Positions 20,012-31,798 of a stretch of DNA of 41,012 nucleotides are shown here, piece by piece. Made by a program: the position numbers and the translations under genes. Source of the DNA: Thermosynechococcus sp. M46_R2017_013 (GTDB taxonomy: Bacteria > Cyanobacteriota > Cyanobacteriia > Thermosynechococcales > Thermosynechococcaceae). Each line of letters opens with the position of its first letter. Within the stretch, counting starts at the first letter, position 1. The DNA is taken from assembly GCA_015296025.1 (NCBI GenBank), contig DVDZ01000043.1, positions 1-41,012 of the forward strand. Reading direction: 5' to 3'. Under the pieces are notes generated by a model, which was not told the DNA's origin, ran no database searches, and was given only the letters and a program-made list of their open reading frames with translations.

Positions 20012-20215
20012 GACCGTCAAGACGTGAACTCTGCATTGCTTGTTAAAAAGGTAGGCCTAGGGCATCGGTTCACTATAAAATGCAAAGGTCGCAAGACTGG
20101 AGAAGCTTGCCGTCGGGAGTATGTCCCAGCAGGTACCACGATTTACGGTCAAGAACATCCCTCGGGGTTTTTGATCCATCGATACGTGTACTCGCCATTG
20201 ACGGCCTCAAAATAG
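20012..20215 (+). pseudogene. Possible tnpB C-terminal remnant
   Basis: DRQDVNSALLVKKVGLG loosely resembles the TnpB terminal DRDVNAA motif. No zinc-finger cysteines recognisable upstream. Confidence 0.25.
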
Positions 20216-20304
20216 TATCTTTGAGGACGCCAATCCCGCAGGGGTAGTCGAATCAATAGGCGACGCGCCAGCGCCGCCAGCGGTGTCATACTCAATAGAG
20301 TCAC
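20149..20304 (-). CDS. Possible small ORF (46-51 aa) or gene remnant
   Basis: VTLLSMTPLAALARRLLIRLPLRDWRPQRYYFEAVNGEYTYRWIKNPEGCS*, GTG start at 20304 or ATG at 20289. Protein-like composition but no recognised family. Confidence 0.3.
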   Translation of the reverse strand: MTLLSMTPLAALARRLLIRLPLRDWRPQRYYFEAVNGEYTYRWIKNPEGCS

Positions 20305-20451
20305 GGCAGCCGTTGTTGGCCACAGATATTTCCGGAGAAGGCTTCCCTACAAATTTGTGGCTCCAGTCTAGCCGAAGAAGCGGGAAACCGTTTCCTTCCC
20401 TCGCTAAGATAAGGATGAGATGACTGTTGATCCAAATTCAACCAGAATTCA

Positions 20452-22421
20452 ATGACACTTGCGATCGCCCCTTTTCCCATCCCTGCCATCGTTGGCCAAG
20501 AGCTATTAAACTGGCGCTGCTGTTGGCTGCCGTTGATCCCGGTTTGGGAGGAGTCATCATTGCTGGGCGACGCGGTACGGCTAAATCCGTCCTTGCACGG
20601 GGTATTCATGCCCTATTGCCCCCCATTGAAGTCATTGATCAAGGAGAGATTCCAGTTCCAATCATTGCCAATCCCGATCCGGAACGTCCCGAAGAGTGGG
20701 ATAGCCGCTTACAAACTTGGTGGCAAAGCCATCCTCAGGTTGAGCTGAAAACCAAAGTAATTCCAGCCCCTTTTGTGCAAATTCCCCTTGGCGTCACCGA
20801 AGATCGCCTGTTGGGGGCAGTGGATGTGAGTCAATCGGTGCAGCGGGGCGAAGCGGTGTTTCAGCCCGGCCTATTGGCGGCAGCACACCGGGGAGTGCTC
20901 TATGTGGATGAAATTAATCTGTTGGAGGAGCAACTGGCCAATCTGCTCATGGCCGTCCTCAGTACCGGGCGCAACCAAATTGAGCGGGAGGGAATTAGTC
21001 TGGAGCACCCCTGTCGTCCCCTCTTGATTGCCACGTTTAACCCCGATGAGGGTGAAGTCCCGCCCCACCTGCTGGATCGGTTTGCGATCGCCCTATCGGC
21101 AGATACCGTTTTGGGCTTAGATGAGCGGGTCACGGCGGTGGATCATGCCACCCGATTTGCCGATTCCCCCCAAGCCTTTTTGCAGCAGTACAATGCCGAG
21201 CTTGAGGATCTGCGCACCCAAATCATTCTGGCGCGGGAGTGGCTCAAGGAGGTAAAAATTCAACGGCAACAAATTGCCTATTTGGTTACCGAAGCCCTGC
21301 GCGCAGGGGTGCAAGGCCATCGGGCGGAACTCTTTGCCGTGCGGGTAGCCAAAGCCCATGCGGCTCTCAATGGTCGTAGTGAAGTGAACGCTGAAGACCT
21401 GCGCCGTGCCGTTGAACTGGTGATTGTGCCACGCGCCACTCAGCTTGAACTGCCGCCGGATCAGCCACCGCCCCCTCCAGAGACTCAGCAGTCTGACCCC
21501 GAAGAAGCACCGGCTGAGCCAGAGACCCCACCGCAAGAGCAGCAGGAGACGCCCCCCATTCCTGAGGAATTTGTCTTTGAAGCCGATGGCACGGTCTTGG
21601 ATGAGTCGGTGCTCTACTTTGCCCAACTGACCCAACGTCAAGGAAAATCAGGGAGCCGCAGCCTGATTTATTCCCAAGATCGCGGTCGCTATATCCGCCC
21701 TATGTTGCCCCGCGGACGGGGAGGTCGAATTGCTGTGGATGCAACATTGCGCAGTGCCGCTCCCTACCAAAAATCCCGTCGGTTGCGCCAACCGCAGCGC
21801 TGCGTCATTGTTGAAAACAGTGATCTGCGGATTAAACGCTTGGTGCGCAAAGCGGGTGCCTTAATTATTTTTGTTGTCGATGCCTCCGGCTCAATGGCTC
21901 TGAACCGCATGAACTCCGCCAAAGGAGCAGTTCTTCGCCTCCTGACCCAAGCCTATCAAAACCGCGATATGGTGGCGCTCATTCCCTTTCGTGGCGAGCA
22001 AGCGGAAGTGCTCTTGCCCCCAACCCGCTCCATTGAAGCAGCCCGACGGCGCCTTGAAACCTTGCCCTGTGGGGGTGGCTCTCCCCTGGCCCATGGCCTG
22101 ACCCAAGCGGTGCGTGTGGGTCTAAATGCCCGGCAAAGTGGTGAAATTGGTCAAGTGATGATTGTGGCCATTACCGACGGTCGCGGCAATATCCCCCTGA
22201 GCCGCTCCCTTGGGGAGACCATTCCGCCGCAGGCCAAGCCCGATGTTAAGGCGGAAGTACTGGAAATTGCTGCTAAAATTCGAGCTTTAGGTTTGAAGCT
22301 CTTGGTAATTGACACTGAAAATAAGTTTGTCTCTACTGGCATGGGCAAGGAATTGGCACAGCAAGCGGGAGGCAAGTATTATCATCTGCCTAAGGCCACC
22401 GATCAGGCGATCGCCAGGTGA
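20452..22421 (+). pseudogene. chlD: Magnesium chelatase subunit D, reading frame broken by an apparent 1-nt deletion near 20502 (true mutation or sequence error)
   Basis: ATG 20452 gives [17 protein letters not shown], then frame is lost. [43 protein letters not shown] continues in another frame up to the VWA domain ([16 protein letters not shown]...). GAG(G)CTATTAAACTG restores VGQEAIKLAL. Confidence 0.93.
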
Positions 22422-22452
22422 CCCAGAATGCCCTGAAATTTTAGATAGCCAT

Positions 22453-22486
22453 AAAAAACTCTCCCCCCGTCAGATGAGGAGGAGAG
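22453..22486 (-). terminator. Rho-independent terminator of groEL
   Basis: Minus strand CTCTCCTCC...GGGGGGAGAG-TTTTTT, in the gap between convergent chlD and groEL. Confidence 0.75.
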
Positions 22487-22507
22487 GTAACGACTAGGCA
22501 GGTGAGC

Positions 22508-24127
<1,620 letters not shown>

Positions 24128-24297
24128 CTATCCTTTAGTAACTGGTTGGAGGTGATCATTGAGGGACTGCAAACTTGGCAGATTTCAAGCCACTGTTCAC
24201 AATACTGTGGAAAACAAGCTCAAGGCAATGGCAGAAAATGTAGGGGATTCCGCACTTGCTCGCGTACACTGGGAATAGGTAGAGACACTTCTCAGCC

Positions 24298-24897
24298 ATG
24301 ACCGGCCGTCGGCTTAATCAACAGCACTTACAAGTCTTTTTGTATGTCACATTAATCTTGGGCATTGCTTTTGTGGCGGCTAAAGAGTCTTTCCACCTCG
24401 ATAACGGTCTAGGGGGACAAGACTGGCAAATCGGTGCCCCACAGGTAGATGTGATTGCTGCTCAGCCGAAACGTTCCCTTGCGGAAGTGCGTGCCTTTGC
24501 CCTGCAATTAGTAAATCGCGATCGCCGGCTCAATGGATTGCCGCCCCTTGTTGCTGATGAGTTACTGACAAAGACAGCACAACGCCATGCCGAAGACATG
24601 CTCAAGCGCCAATACTTTAGCCATATCAACCCAGAGGGGCAATCGCCAATGGATCGGTTTATTGCCCTAGGGGGGCGCGGTGGCGTGGGTGAAAATATCA
24701 TGGAGCAGCGGGGTGTCCTCGGATTGATGCTCAACTATAAGCTTATTGAGCACTGCCAAAAAGGCTGGATGTACAGTGACGGCCATCGTCAGAATATCCT
24801 TTATCCTGAATTTACCCGTTTTGGCTTTGGCATTGCTTTGAATTCAGCACGGGGCGAGGTCTATGCTGTACAGATGTTTGCACTGCCACCCCCGTAA
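24298..24897 (+). CDS. CAP/SCP (YkwD-like) domain secreted or membrane-anchored protein
   Basis: N-terminal hydrophobic segment; LVNRDRRLNGLPPLVADELLTKTAQRHAEDMLKRQYFSHINPEGQSPMDRF; GENIMEQRG; GHRQNILYPEFTRFGFGIA. Confidence 0.9.
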   Translation: MTGRRLNQQHLQVFLYVTLILGIAFVAAKESFHLDNGLGGQDWQIGAPQVDVIAAQPKRSLAEVRAFALQLVNRDRRLNGLPPLVADELLTKTAQRHAEDMLKRQYFSHINPEGQSPMDRFIALGGRGGVGENIMEQRGVLGLMLNYKLIEHCQKGWMYSDGHRQNILYPEFTRFGFGIALNSARGEVYAVQMFALPPP

Positions 24898-24961
24898 AGG
24901 CAGAGCTTTGCTGTGGGAATAATTTTTTAATGTAATCAATGTCAAGCTAACAGCATTAGCC

Positions 24962-25207
24962 ATGTTTACTGAACAGATGTACGTTGTTCTCGAGTCCACT
25001 GCCAAGGATGAGACCTTTCTCACGCCCATGGAGCTACAGGCCAAGCTGGTGGAATATTTAACAGGAACTGACGTTTGCCTAACGCCCGATCTATTGACCT
25101 TGCCTGATGTGGAAAGTCGTGCCCGGTATCTGATGACAACCGGCTGTGAACTGCAATTGGCCAATGGGGGCTACCTGCAGTGGTACGCTGTGCGCCTAGA
25201 AAAGTAA
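24962..25207 (+). CDS. CRR7-like (chlororespiratory reduction 7) small protein
   Basis: 81 aa; MYVVLES...FLTPMELQAKL...YLMTTGCEL...GGYLQWYAVRLEK, matching my recollection of the CRR7 family C-terminal YLQWYAVRLEK. Confidence 0.75.
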   Translation: MFTEQMYVVLESTAKDETFLTPMELQAKLVEYLTGTDVCLTPDLLTLPDVESRARYLMTTGCELQLANGGYLQWYAVRLEK

Positions 25208-25387
25208 TTGTTACATAGGATTACGAAACCTCTGCTCGGAAAATTCCGTTCTAATATAGATAAGGCTCTTGGATAAGCAAAAGAGTTCGGACAATTTCTT
25301 ATTCTTTTTGGTGTCCATATCGTCAAGAATATTCAGGGTAATGCAACTGTGGCCAATCGCCGTCATCAACCAAAGAAAAAACAGCAA

Positions 25388-25858
25388 ATGACCTACAGTT
25401 GGCCGTTGGCAGGCACCTACCAAGCTCTTAGCTCTGCATCGGTGGATTTGATCTGGCGCAAAGTAGTGAATTTGGCCGATGTGTCGTGGCATCCCTTGAT
25501 TTTGCGCACGAATGTCCCCTACGGGCTTGTACCCAAGCCGGGGTTTATTTTCCAAGCAATGACCCGTTGGATTCCTTGGCCGATTCAGATTTTTGTTGAG
25601 CGTGTCTCACCGGGGAAGCTGTTGAGTATTCGCATTTTGGTCTTGCCGGGGGTAGAGGAACGGGTGACCTATCATTTGCAATCCACGGTCTGCGGAAGTC
25701 AGATTTCCTGCTCGGTCATGCTGCGAGGGTGGCTTGCACCCTTGATTTGGTCATTGATTCGTAATTATGCGGCAGTGTTGGCTGCTCGTCTAGCAATCGC
25801 GGCGGAGAAGGATCCCCCCTCCCCTAAGCCCCCTATTGACCCCTGTTTAGGTTTTTAG
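25388..25858 (+). CDS. SRPBCC-like protein (polyketide cyclase/START fold)
   Basis: [26 protein letters not shown]...[21 protein letters not shown]-like layout. Start placed at ATG 25388; in-frame upstream start at 25349. Confidence 0.6.
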   Translation: MTYSWPLAGTYQALSSASVDLIWRKVVNLADVSWHPLILRTNVPYGLVPKPGFIFQAMTRWIPWPIQIFVERVSPGKLLSIRILVLPGVEERVTYHLQSTVCGSQISCSVMLRGWLAPLIWSLIRNYAAVLAARLAIAAEKDPPSPKPPIDPCLGF

Positions 25859-25877
25859 GCTGACGAGGGATAATTCT

Positions 25878-26765
25878 ATGCTCAGCGATAGCGATCGCGT
25901 TCGTGTTCTTAGTGAAGCCCTGCCTTATCTTCAAGCCTTTGCGGGGCGCACCTTTGTTGTCAAGTATGGCGGAGCCGCCATGAAGGAGGAGCAGCTCAAG
26001 GATTCCGTCATTCGCGATATTGTCTTTCTCTCCTACGTGGGCATTCGCCCTGTGGTTGTCCATGGCGGTGGTCCAGAGATCAATACTTGGTTGAGCAAGC
26101 TCAACATTGAACCCCAATTCAAAAATGGGCTGCGGGTAACCGATGCCGCGACTATGGATGTGGTAGAGATGGTGTTGGTGGGTCGGGTGAACAAAGAAAT
26201 TGTGACCCTCATCAACCAAGCGGGGGGCAAAGCGGTGGGTCTGTGTGGCAAAGATGGCAACCTGATTCGTGCCCGTGCCCAAGGGGAAGACAGTATCGGC
26301 TTTGTAGGCGAAGTGCAGGGAGTAGATACCCGTGTGATTACAGCGCTGGTGGAGAAAGGATATATCCCCGTGATTTCCAGTGTGGCAGCGGATGATACGG
26401 GACAAGCCTACAACATCAATGCTGATACGGTTGCCGGCGAGATTGCCGCCGCCTTGGGGGCTGAAAAGCTGATTTTACTGACGGACACAGCAGGAATTTT
26501 ACGGGATTATCGCGACCCCAGTACGCTCATTTATCGCCTTGATATTGCCGAAGCGCGGCAATTGATTCAGGATGGGGTGGTGTCGGGGGGGATGATTCCC
26601 AAAGTGACCTGTTGCGTGCGATCGCTAGCTCAAGGGGTGAAAGCTGCTCACATTATTGACGGCCGAGTACCCCATGCCCTCTTACTGGAAATTTTTACCG
26701 ATTCAGGCATTGGCTCAATGTTGGTGGGTTCCAACGCCGCCTACAATCGTGCCTTCACCGATTGA
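25878..26765 (+). CDS. argB: Acetylglutamate kinase
   Basis: [85 protein letters not shown]. Confidence 0.98.
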   Translation: MLSDSDRVRVLSEALPYLQAFAGRTFVVKYGGAAMKEEQLKDSVIRDIVFLSYVGIRPVVVHGGGPEINTWLSKLNIEPQFKNGLRVTDAATMDVVEMVLVGRVNKEIVTLINQAGGKAVGLCGKDGNLIRARAQGEDSIGFVGEVQGVDTRVITALVEKGYIPVISSVAADDTGQAYNINADTVAGEIAAALGAEKLILLTDTAGILRDYRDPSTLIYRLDIAEARQLIQDGVVSGGMIPKVTCCVRSLAQGVKAAHIIDGRVPHALLLEIFTDSGIGSMLVGSNAAYNRAFTD

Positions 26766-26833
26766 AACTTTTTGCATGAATCAGTGCGTCCTAGGGTATT
26801 ACACCGATGTTATAGCGTTAGCATTTATTAGCG

Positions 26834-27160
26834 ATGAAATTATTCTCTTTAATGTTAGTTGCTAGCGGTCTAGCTACAAGCTTCCCCTGGTCTGCAGACG
26901 CAGTTCCCCAGCCTTACCCCCAACTGGCCGTCAGTAGTTTTATGGATATGTGCATTGAACGGGGTCGGCGATCAGCACCCATTGTCCCCCGTTCAGTCAT
27001 GAATAACATTTGCCAGTGCTCCATTAACTATATCCAACAGCGGGTGAGCTACGCCGACTTTCAAACCCTTAGCCAACCCCAGTCTCCTCGCCAGCAGCAG
27101 GCACAGCGAGTGGTAGATGAGAGTGTGAACTACTGCATTCGGCAACAACTAGGCGTCTAG
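26834..27160 (+). CDS. Small secreted protein with signal peptide and conserved cysteines
   Basis: MKLFSLMLVASGLATSFPWSADA signal peptide-like start; MDMCIERG...ICQCSINYIQQRV...CIRQQLGV. Confidence 0.65.
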   Translation: MKLFSLMLVASGLATSFPWSADAVPQPYPQLAVSSFMDMCIERGRRSAPIVPRSVMNNICQCSINYIQQRVSYADFQTLSQPQSPRQQQAQRVVDESVNYCIRQQLGV

Positions 27161-27277
27161 GCACTTTTTCTTTGCGCTGCGCGTCGGAAAACATAGCTGG
27201 CGATCGCCCCTAGCCAAGGCAAGTCTTTGTGCTAGATTGGGCGTAGGCTAAAGGATCAAACATTCGGGACGAATCAT

Positions 27278-28579
27278 ATGGGAATCACACACCGCACGAT
27301 CGTTGTCAGTACAACAGTGGTTATGACAGCATTGGTTGCTGTCACCGGTGCGGGTCTTCACTGGTCGCGTAGCCTAGCAGGTTTTCGCCAAAGTCCTAAG
27401 GAACTGGTGGATGAAGTGTGGCAAATCATTGACCGTGAATACGTTGATGCCACCTTCAACGGCAATGATTGGCGTGCTGTGCGGCGGGAGTTTCTCTCCC
27501 GTAACTACACCAAACCAGAGGAAGCGTATAAAGCGGCACGGGAAATGCTGGAGAAGCTCAATGATCCCTACACCCGCTTTATGGATCCGGAGCAATTTCG
27601 CTCCATGCAAATTGAAACCTCTGGTGAGCTCACAGGGGTAGGTATTACTATTACCCAAGATGAAAAAACAAAGCAGATCACGGTGGTTTCTCCCATTGAA
27701 GGGAGTCCGGCGGCTCAAGCAGGCTTAATGGCCAAGGATATCATCTTAAAAATCGACGGTAAATCCACCAAGGGCATGGATCTCAACCAAGCAGTCAGCA
27801 TGATCCGCGGCCCTGTCAATACAAAAGTGCGCTTGACGATCCAGCGGGGAAGCCAAGTCTTGAATTATGAGATTACCCGTGCCCGTATTGAAATCCATCC
27901 TGTCCGCTACAGCTTACGGCAAACTCCCCAAGGGCCTGTGGGCTATATTCGTCTTGTTACATTTAGCTCCAATGCCGCAGCCGAGATGCGGGCAGCTATT
28001 CGCGCTCTAGAGAAGCAGGGCGTTGAGGGCTATGTTCTGGACTTGCGCTCCAATCCGGGGGGGCTACTGTTTGCCAGCGCGGAAATTGCCCGCATGTTTT
28101 TACCGCAGGGCGATATTGTCTCCACAGTCAACCGCCAAGGGGAAGCAGAACGCTTACGCGCGGGTCGCGGTTTCTTGACCAATAAGCCCCTAGTGGTTCT
28201 CATTGATGGTGGTTCTGCCAGTGCCAGTGAAATTTTAGCGGGTGCCCTTCAGGACAATGGCCGTGCCGTATTGGTAGGAACGCGCACCTTTGGTAAAGGC
28301 TTGGTGCAGTCCGTCCAGCCAGTGGGTGAAGGCGCAGGGATTGCGGTGACAATTGCCAAGTACTTTACCCCCAGTGGTCGGGACATTAACAAGAAAGGTA
28401 TCGAACCCGATATTGAAGTTAAGCTTACTGAGCAGCAGCGGGAGCAACTCACTCGCGATGACATTGCCACTGATCGCGATCCCCAATTTACACGGGCACT
28501 AGCGGTTCTCAATGAACGCATCCTAGCGCAGCGGCGCAATACCCAATCGGCGCGACCTGCCCAAGCGACTCATCCTTAG
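27278..28579 (+). CDS. C-terminal processing peptidase (S41, CtpA/CtpB type)
   Basis: DPYTRFMDPEQF; PDZ region GVGITI...GSPAAQAGLMAKDIILKIDG; DLRSNPGGLL; DGGSASASEILAGALQDNGRAVLVGTRTFGKGLVQ. Confidence 0.95.
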   Translation: MGITHRTIVVSTTVVMTALVAVTGAGLHWSRSLAGFRQSPKELVDEVWQIIDREYVDATFNGNDWRAVRREFLSRNYTKPEEAYKAAREMLEKLNDPYTRFMDPEQFRSMQIETSGELTGVGITITQDEKTKQITVVSPIEGSPAAQAGLMAKDIILKIDGKSTKGMDLNQAVSMIRGPVNTKVRLTIQRGSQVLNYEITRARIEIHPVRYSLRQTPQGPVGYIRLVTFSSNAAAEMRAAIRALEKQGVEGYVLDLRSNPGGLLFASAEIARMFLPQGDIVSTVNRQGEAERLRAGRGFLTNKPLVVLIDGGSASASEILAGALQDNGRAVLVGTRTFGKGLVQSVQPVGEGAGIAVTIAKYFTPSGRDINKKGIEPDIEVKLTEQQREQLTRDDIATDRDPQFTRALAVLNERILAQRRNTQSARPAQATHP

Positions 28580-28592
28580 GTTTAATATCTCT

Positions 28593-29483
28593 ATGGTCGA
28601 CCAGCGCCGACAAGCGCAGCGGGTATTGTTCTTGGCACTGGGGGTCAATGTCACACTGACGCTTACTAAAGCCATTGTCGGCGTTCTTAGTCACTCCCTT
28701 AGTTTACAGGTCGATGCCCTCCATAGTCTCACCGATGCAGGAAGTAGCATCTTGGGCTTAGTGGCCATGCAGTGGGCTAGCCCCCATCCTGATCGCGATC
28801 ATCCCTATGGTCACCAAAAGTTTGAAGCCTTGGGTGCACTGGGAATTGCTGCCTTCTTGGGCATGGTTTGCTTTGAAATTTTACGAAGTGCGGTTGAACG
28901 CCTGCTGCATCAAAGCAGTACTGTGACACTCACAGGGATAGAGCTGTGGATTGTGATTCTTGTCCTGGGCATGAATATTGGCCTTACCCTCTATGAGCAC
29001 CACATGGGGCGCAAGCTGAATAATTCCGTCCTCATTGCCGATGCCAAACACACGCTGAGCGATGTCTGGACAACTATTATTGTCCTGTTGGGGTTGATTG
29101 GCGTTTGGACGTTCAACTGGGATTGGTTGGATGTGGTGCTAGCTTTTCCGGTGGCTGTCCTTGTGTTTTGGAGTGCTTGGGAAGTTCTCAAGAGTAACAT
29201 TCCTTGGCTGGTGGATGAGATGGCGATCGCCCCTGAGGCCATTCATGAGCTAGTGATGACCGTACCCGGTGTGGTGAATTGCCATGACATTAGCTCGCGG
29301 GGGGTGGTGGGACGGCAGGTGTTTATTGAGATGCACTTAATCGTAGAGGTCGAAGATATTTCCACTGCCCATGCCATTACCGAGCAGATTGAGAGACTCC
29401 TGCAAGAGCACTATGGACCAGCCCGCATTGTCATCCATGTCGAACCCCCCGACTACGAATCCAGTCGGATCAGCTTTTTTTAG
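28593..29483 (+). CDS. Cation diffusion facilitator family transporter
   Basis: SLQVDALHSLTDAGSSILGLVAM; HPDRDHPYGHQKFEALGAL; ADAKHTLSDVWTTIIVL; C-terminal domain VHVEP. Confidence 0.93.
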   Translation: MVDQRRQAQRVLFLALGVNVTLTLTKAIVGVLSHSLSLQVDALHSLTDAGSSILGLVAMQWASPHPDRDHPYGHQKFEALGALGIAAFLGMVCFEILRSAVERLLHQSSTVTLTGIELWIVILVLGMNIGLTLYEHHMGRKLNNSVLIADAKHTLSDVWTTIIVLLGLIGVWTFNWDWLDVVLAFPVAVLVFWSAWEVLKSNIPWLVDEMAIAPEAIHELVMTVPGVVNCHDISSRGVVGRQVFIEMHLIVEVEDISTAHAITEQIERLLQEHYGPARIVIHVEPPDYESSRISFF

Positions 29484-29545
29484 AGAATTTGGGGTATTGT
29501 TGTTATTGTTCTAGAACCCACGCTCAGTCACAAAGGAGAGCCCCT

Positions 29546-30685
29546 GTGATCTACGACTGCATTATTGTTGGCTCAGGCCCGGCGGGCGGTGCAGCTGCTT
29601 ATCACTTGGCCAAGCAAGACCGTCGAGTGTTGGTTCTGGAAAAGGAAGCCCTGCCCCGCTATAAGCCCTGTGGAGGCGGTGTGTCGCCCCAAGTGCAGTC
29701 TTGGTTTGACTTTGACTTTAGTCCCGCCATCTCCCTAAAGCTGACGCAGATGATTTGTACATGGCAAGGCGGGGACGCGCAAGTGCTGGAACTGCCTCCA
29801 GACCAGGCAGTTTGGATGGTGCGGCGAGATGTGTTTGATTATTTTTTGGTTCAACAGGCACAGCGACAGGGCGCCCAGGTGCAGTCCCAGACCGAGGTGA
29901 CTGGCATTACATGGGCGGGCGATCGCTGGCAAGTGCACACAGACGGCGGCGATTTCAGCGCTTTGTACCTCATTGGCTGTGATGGCGCAAAGGGTTCAAT
30001 GGCCAAGTGGTTGGGCTTAGCTCGCCGACGACCGCGCTGGGGCGGTGCTCTAGAAGTAGAGGTGCCGGTGGGCAATCACTCCCAGCGGGCGGCTCACTTT
30101 GATTTTGGGAGTGTGCAGAACGGCTACGCTTGGAATTTTCCCAAAGCCGACGGCTATTCCATCGGCGTAGGAGCCTTTATGGGTGGTAAGCCCCAAGACT
30201 TCAGGGGTATTTGCGCTGAATATGCGCGCCATTTTGGCGTGGATTTGCAATCTGTAAAGCACTACGGCCACCCACTCCTCTGCTGGCAGGGGTATCACCC
30301 TCTCCACAGCCAAAATGCCCTCCTAGCGGGCGAAGCAGCGGCTATTGTTGATCCTTTTACCGGTGAAGGCATTCGCCCTTCTCTGCTGACAGGGATGCTG
30401 GCGGCTCAGGCCATTGATCGCGCCCTAGGGGGAGATACCACTGCCTTGGCCAACTATTCACGCCAAGTTCATCAGGAATGGGGGATTGATATGGCTTGGG
30501 CGAGGCGGTTGGGGAGCCTCTTTTACCGCTTGCCAGAGCTTGCCTATCAGGTGGCCGTCAAGCGTCCCAGTACTCGCCAGCGCATGTGGCAAATCCTCTG
30601 TGGTTATTCCCGCTACCGCGATGCTGCCACCAATGGCTTGAAATTGTTGACCACTGCTTTGGCGGCCTCTCCCTTTCGCCGCTAG
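29546..30685 (+). CDS. Geranylgeranyl reductase-family FAD-dependent oxidoreductase
   Basis: YDCIIVGSGPAGGAAAYHLAKQDRRVLVLEKEALPRYKPCGGGVSP; GDAAGI-like GEAAAIVDPFTGEGIRPSLLTG. GTG start at 29546, behind AAAGGAGAG. Confidence 0.9.
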   Translation: MIYDCIIVGSGPAGGAAAYHLAKQDRRVLVLEKEALPRYKPCGGGVSPQVQSWFDFDFSPAISLKLTQMICTWQGGDAQVLELPPDQAVWMVRRDVFDYFLVQQAQRQGAQVQSQTEVTGITWAGDRWQVHTDGGDFSALYLIGCDGAKGSMAKWLGLARRRPRWGGALEVEVPVGNHSQRAAHFDFGSVQNGYAWNFPKADGYSIGVGAFMGGKPQDFRGICAEYARHFGVDLQSVKHYGHPLLCWQGYHPLHSQNALLAGEAAAIVDPFTGEGIRPSLLTGMLAAQAIDRALGGDTTALANYSRQVHQEWGIDMAWARRLGSLFYRLPELAYQVAVKRPSTRQRMWQILCGYSRYRDAATNGLKLLTTALAASPFRR

Positions 30686-30769
30686 AAGTAGGCGCTGGCC
30701 TTTTGCGGCATGGGGTCAAGGGCGCTTACCCCTATAATGTTGGTGCATTTCCACTGAGGAATCTTAGCG

Positions 30770-31798
30770 GTGAGCAGTCCCATTGAGCAGCGCAAGGCCG
30801 AACACCTCGAGCTTTGTATTCAGGGTGATGTGGATAACAAGGAAATCACGACAGGTTTTGAGAAGTATCGTTTTCGGCATTGTGCCCTACCCGAACTGGA
30901 CTTTGCCGAGATTGATCTAGGTGTAGAGTTTCTTGGCTGGCCCCTCGCCGCCCCCCTGCTGATTTCCTCCATGACCGGCGGGACGCCCCAAGCAGGAGAA
31001 ATCAATCGCCGTTTAGCACGGGTGGCACAACAAAAAGGAATTGCCATGGGCGTGGGTTCCCAACGAGTGCTGCTGGAGCATCCAGAGGTGATGCCAACGT
31101 TTGCCATTCGTCAGGAGGCACCCACGATCCCCCTGTTGGCTAATTTGGGTGCGGTGCAGTTGAACTATGGCTGTGGCATTAGTGAGTGCCAAAAAATTAT
31201 TGATCTTCTAGAGGCCAATGCCCTGATTTTGCACCTCAATCCCCTGCAGGAGGCCGTACAAACGGGGGGCGATCGCAACTTCAAGGGACTCCTAAGTAAA
31301 ATTGCCGTCCTTTGTCGTGCCCTACCCGTACCAGTCATTGTTAAGGAAGTGGGCAATGGCATCAGTGCCGATGTGGCCAAGCAACTCGTGGATGTGGGGG
31401 TCGCGGCCATTGATGTGGCGGGGGCAGGGGGAACTTCTTGGGCAAAAGTGGAAGCGGCGCGGGCTCAAGATGCGCGTCAACAGTACCTTGGACAGGCCTT
31501 TGCCGAATGGGGGATTTCTACGGCTGAGTGCCTTGAGCAAATTCATACTGCCCTGCCCAACACGCCCTTGATTGCCTCTGGGGGACTGAAAAATGGCATT
31601 GATGTCGCCAAGGCCCTTGCCCTTGGGGCAGCGATTGCAGGTTTAGCGCGACCCTTGTTGCAAGCAGCCCATCAATCTGAAGAAGCACTCACCCAATGTA
31701 TTGACTTGATCCTTGAGGAGTTGAAAACCGTGCTGTTTTGTACAGGCAGTGCCACCCCGCAACACCTCTTTCAGCACCGCTCTCTTGAAAGGCTCTAG
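30770..31798 (+). CDS. fni: Type 2 isopentenyl-diphosphate delta-isomerase
   Basis: [92 protein letters not shown] start. Confidence 0.95.
   Translation: MSSPIEQRKAEHLELCIQGDVDNKEITTGFEKYRFRHCALPELDFAEIDLGVEFLGWPLAAPLLISSMTGGTPQAGEINRRLARVAQQKGIAMGVGSQRVLLEHPEVMPTFAIRQEAPTIPLLANLGAVQLNYGCGISECQKIIDLLEANALILHLNPLQEAVQTGGDRNFKGLLSKIAVLCRALPVPVIVKEVGNGISADVAKQLVDVGVAAIDVAGAGGTSWAKVEAARAQDARQQYLGQAFAEWGISTAECLEQIHTALPNTPLIASGGLKNGIDVAKALALGAAIAGLARPLLQAAHQSEEALTQCIDLILEELKTVLFCTGSATPQHLFQHRSLERL

Noticed and set aside
20427-20510. Native chlD start at 20427 as in the ORF track
   Set aside because: The N-terminal peptide [25 protein letters not shown] does not look like ChlD, whereas ATG 20452 in the neighbouring frame gives the expected AIVGQE.
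21117-21641. Antisense ORF within chlD
   Set aside because: Mirrors the Pro/Glu-rich linker of ChlD; no independent coding evidence.
25833-26405. Minus-strand 190-aa ORF opposite argB
   Set aside because: Entirely overlaps the well-supported argB; no domain signature.
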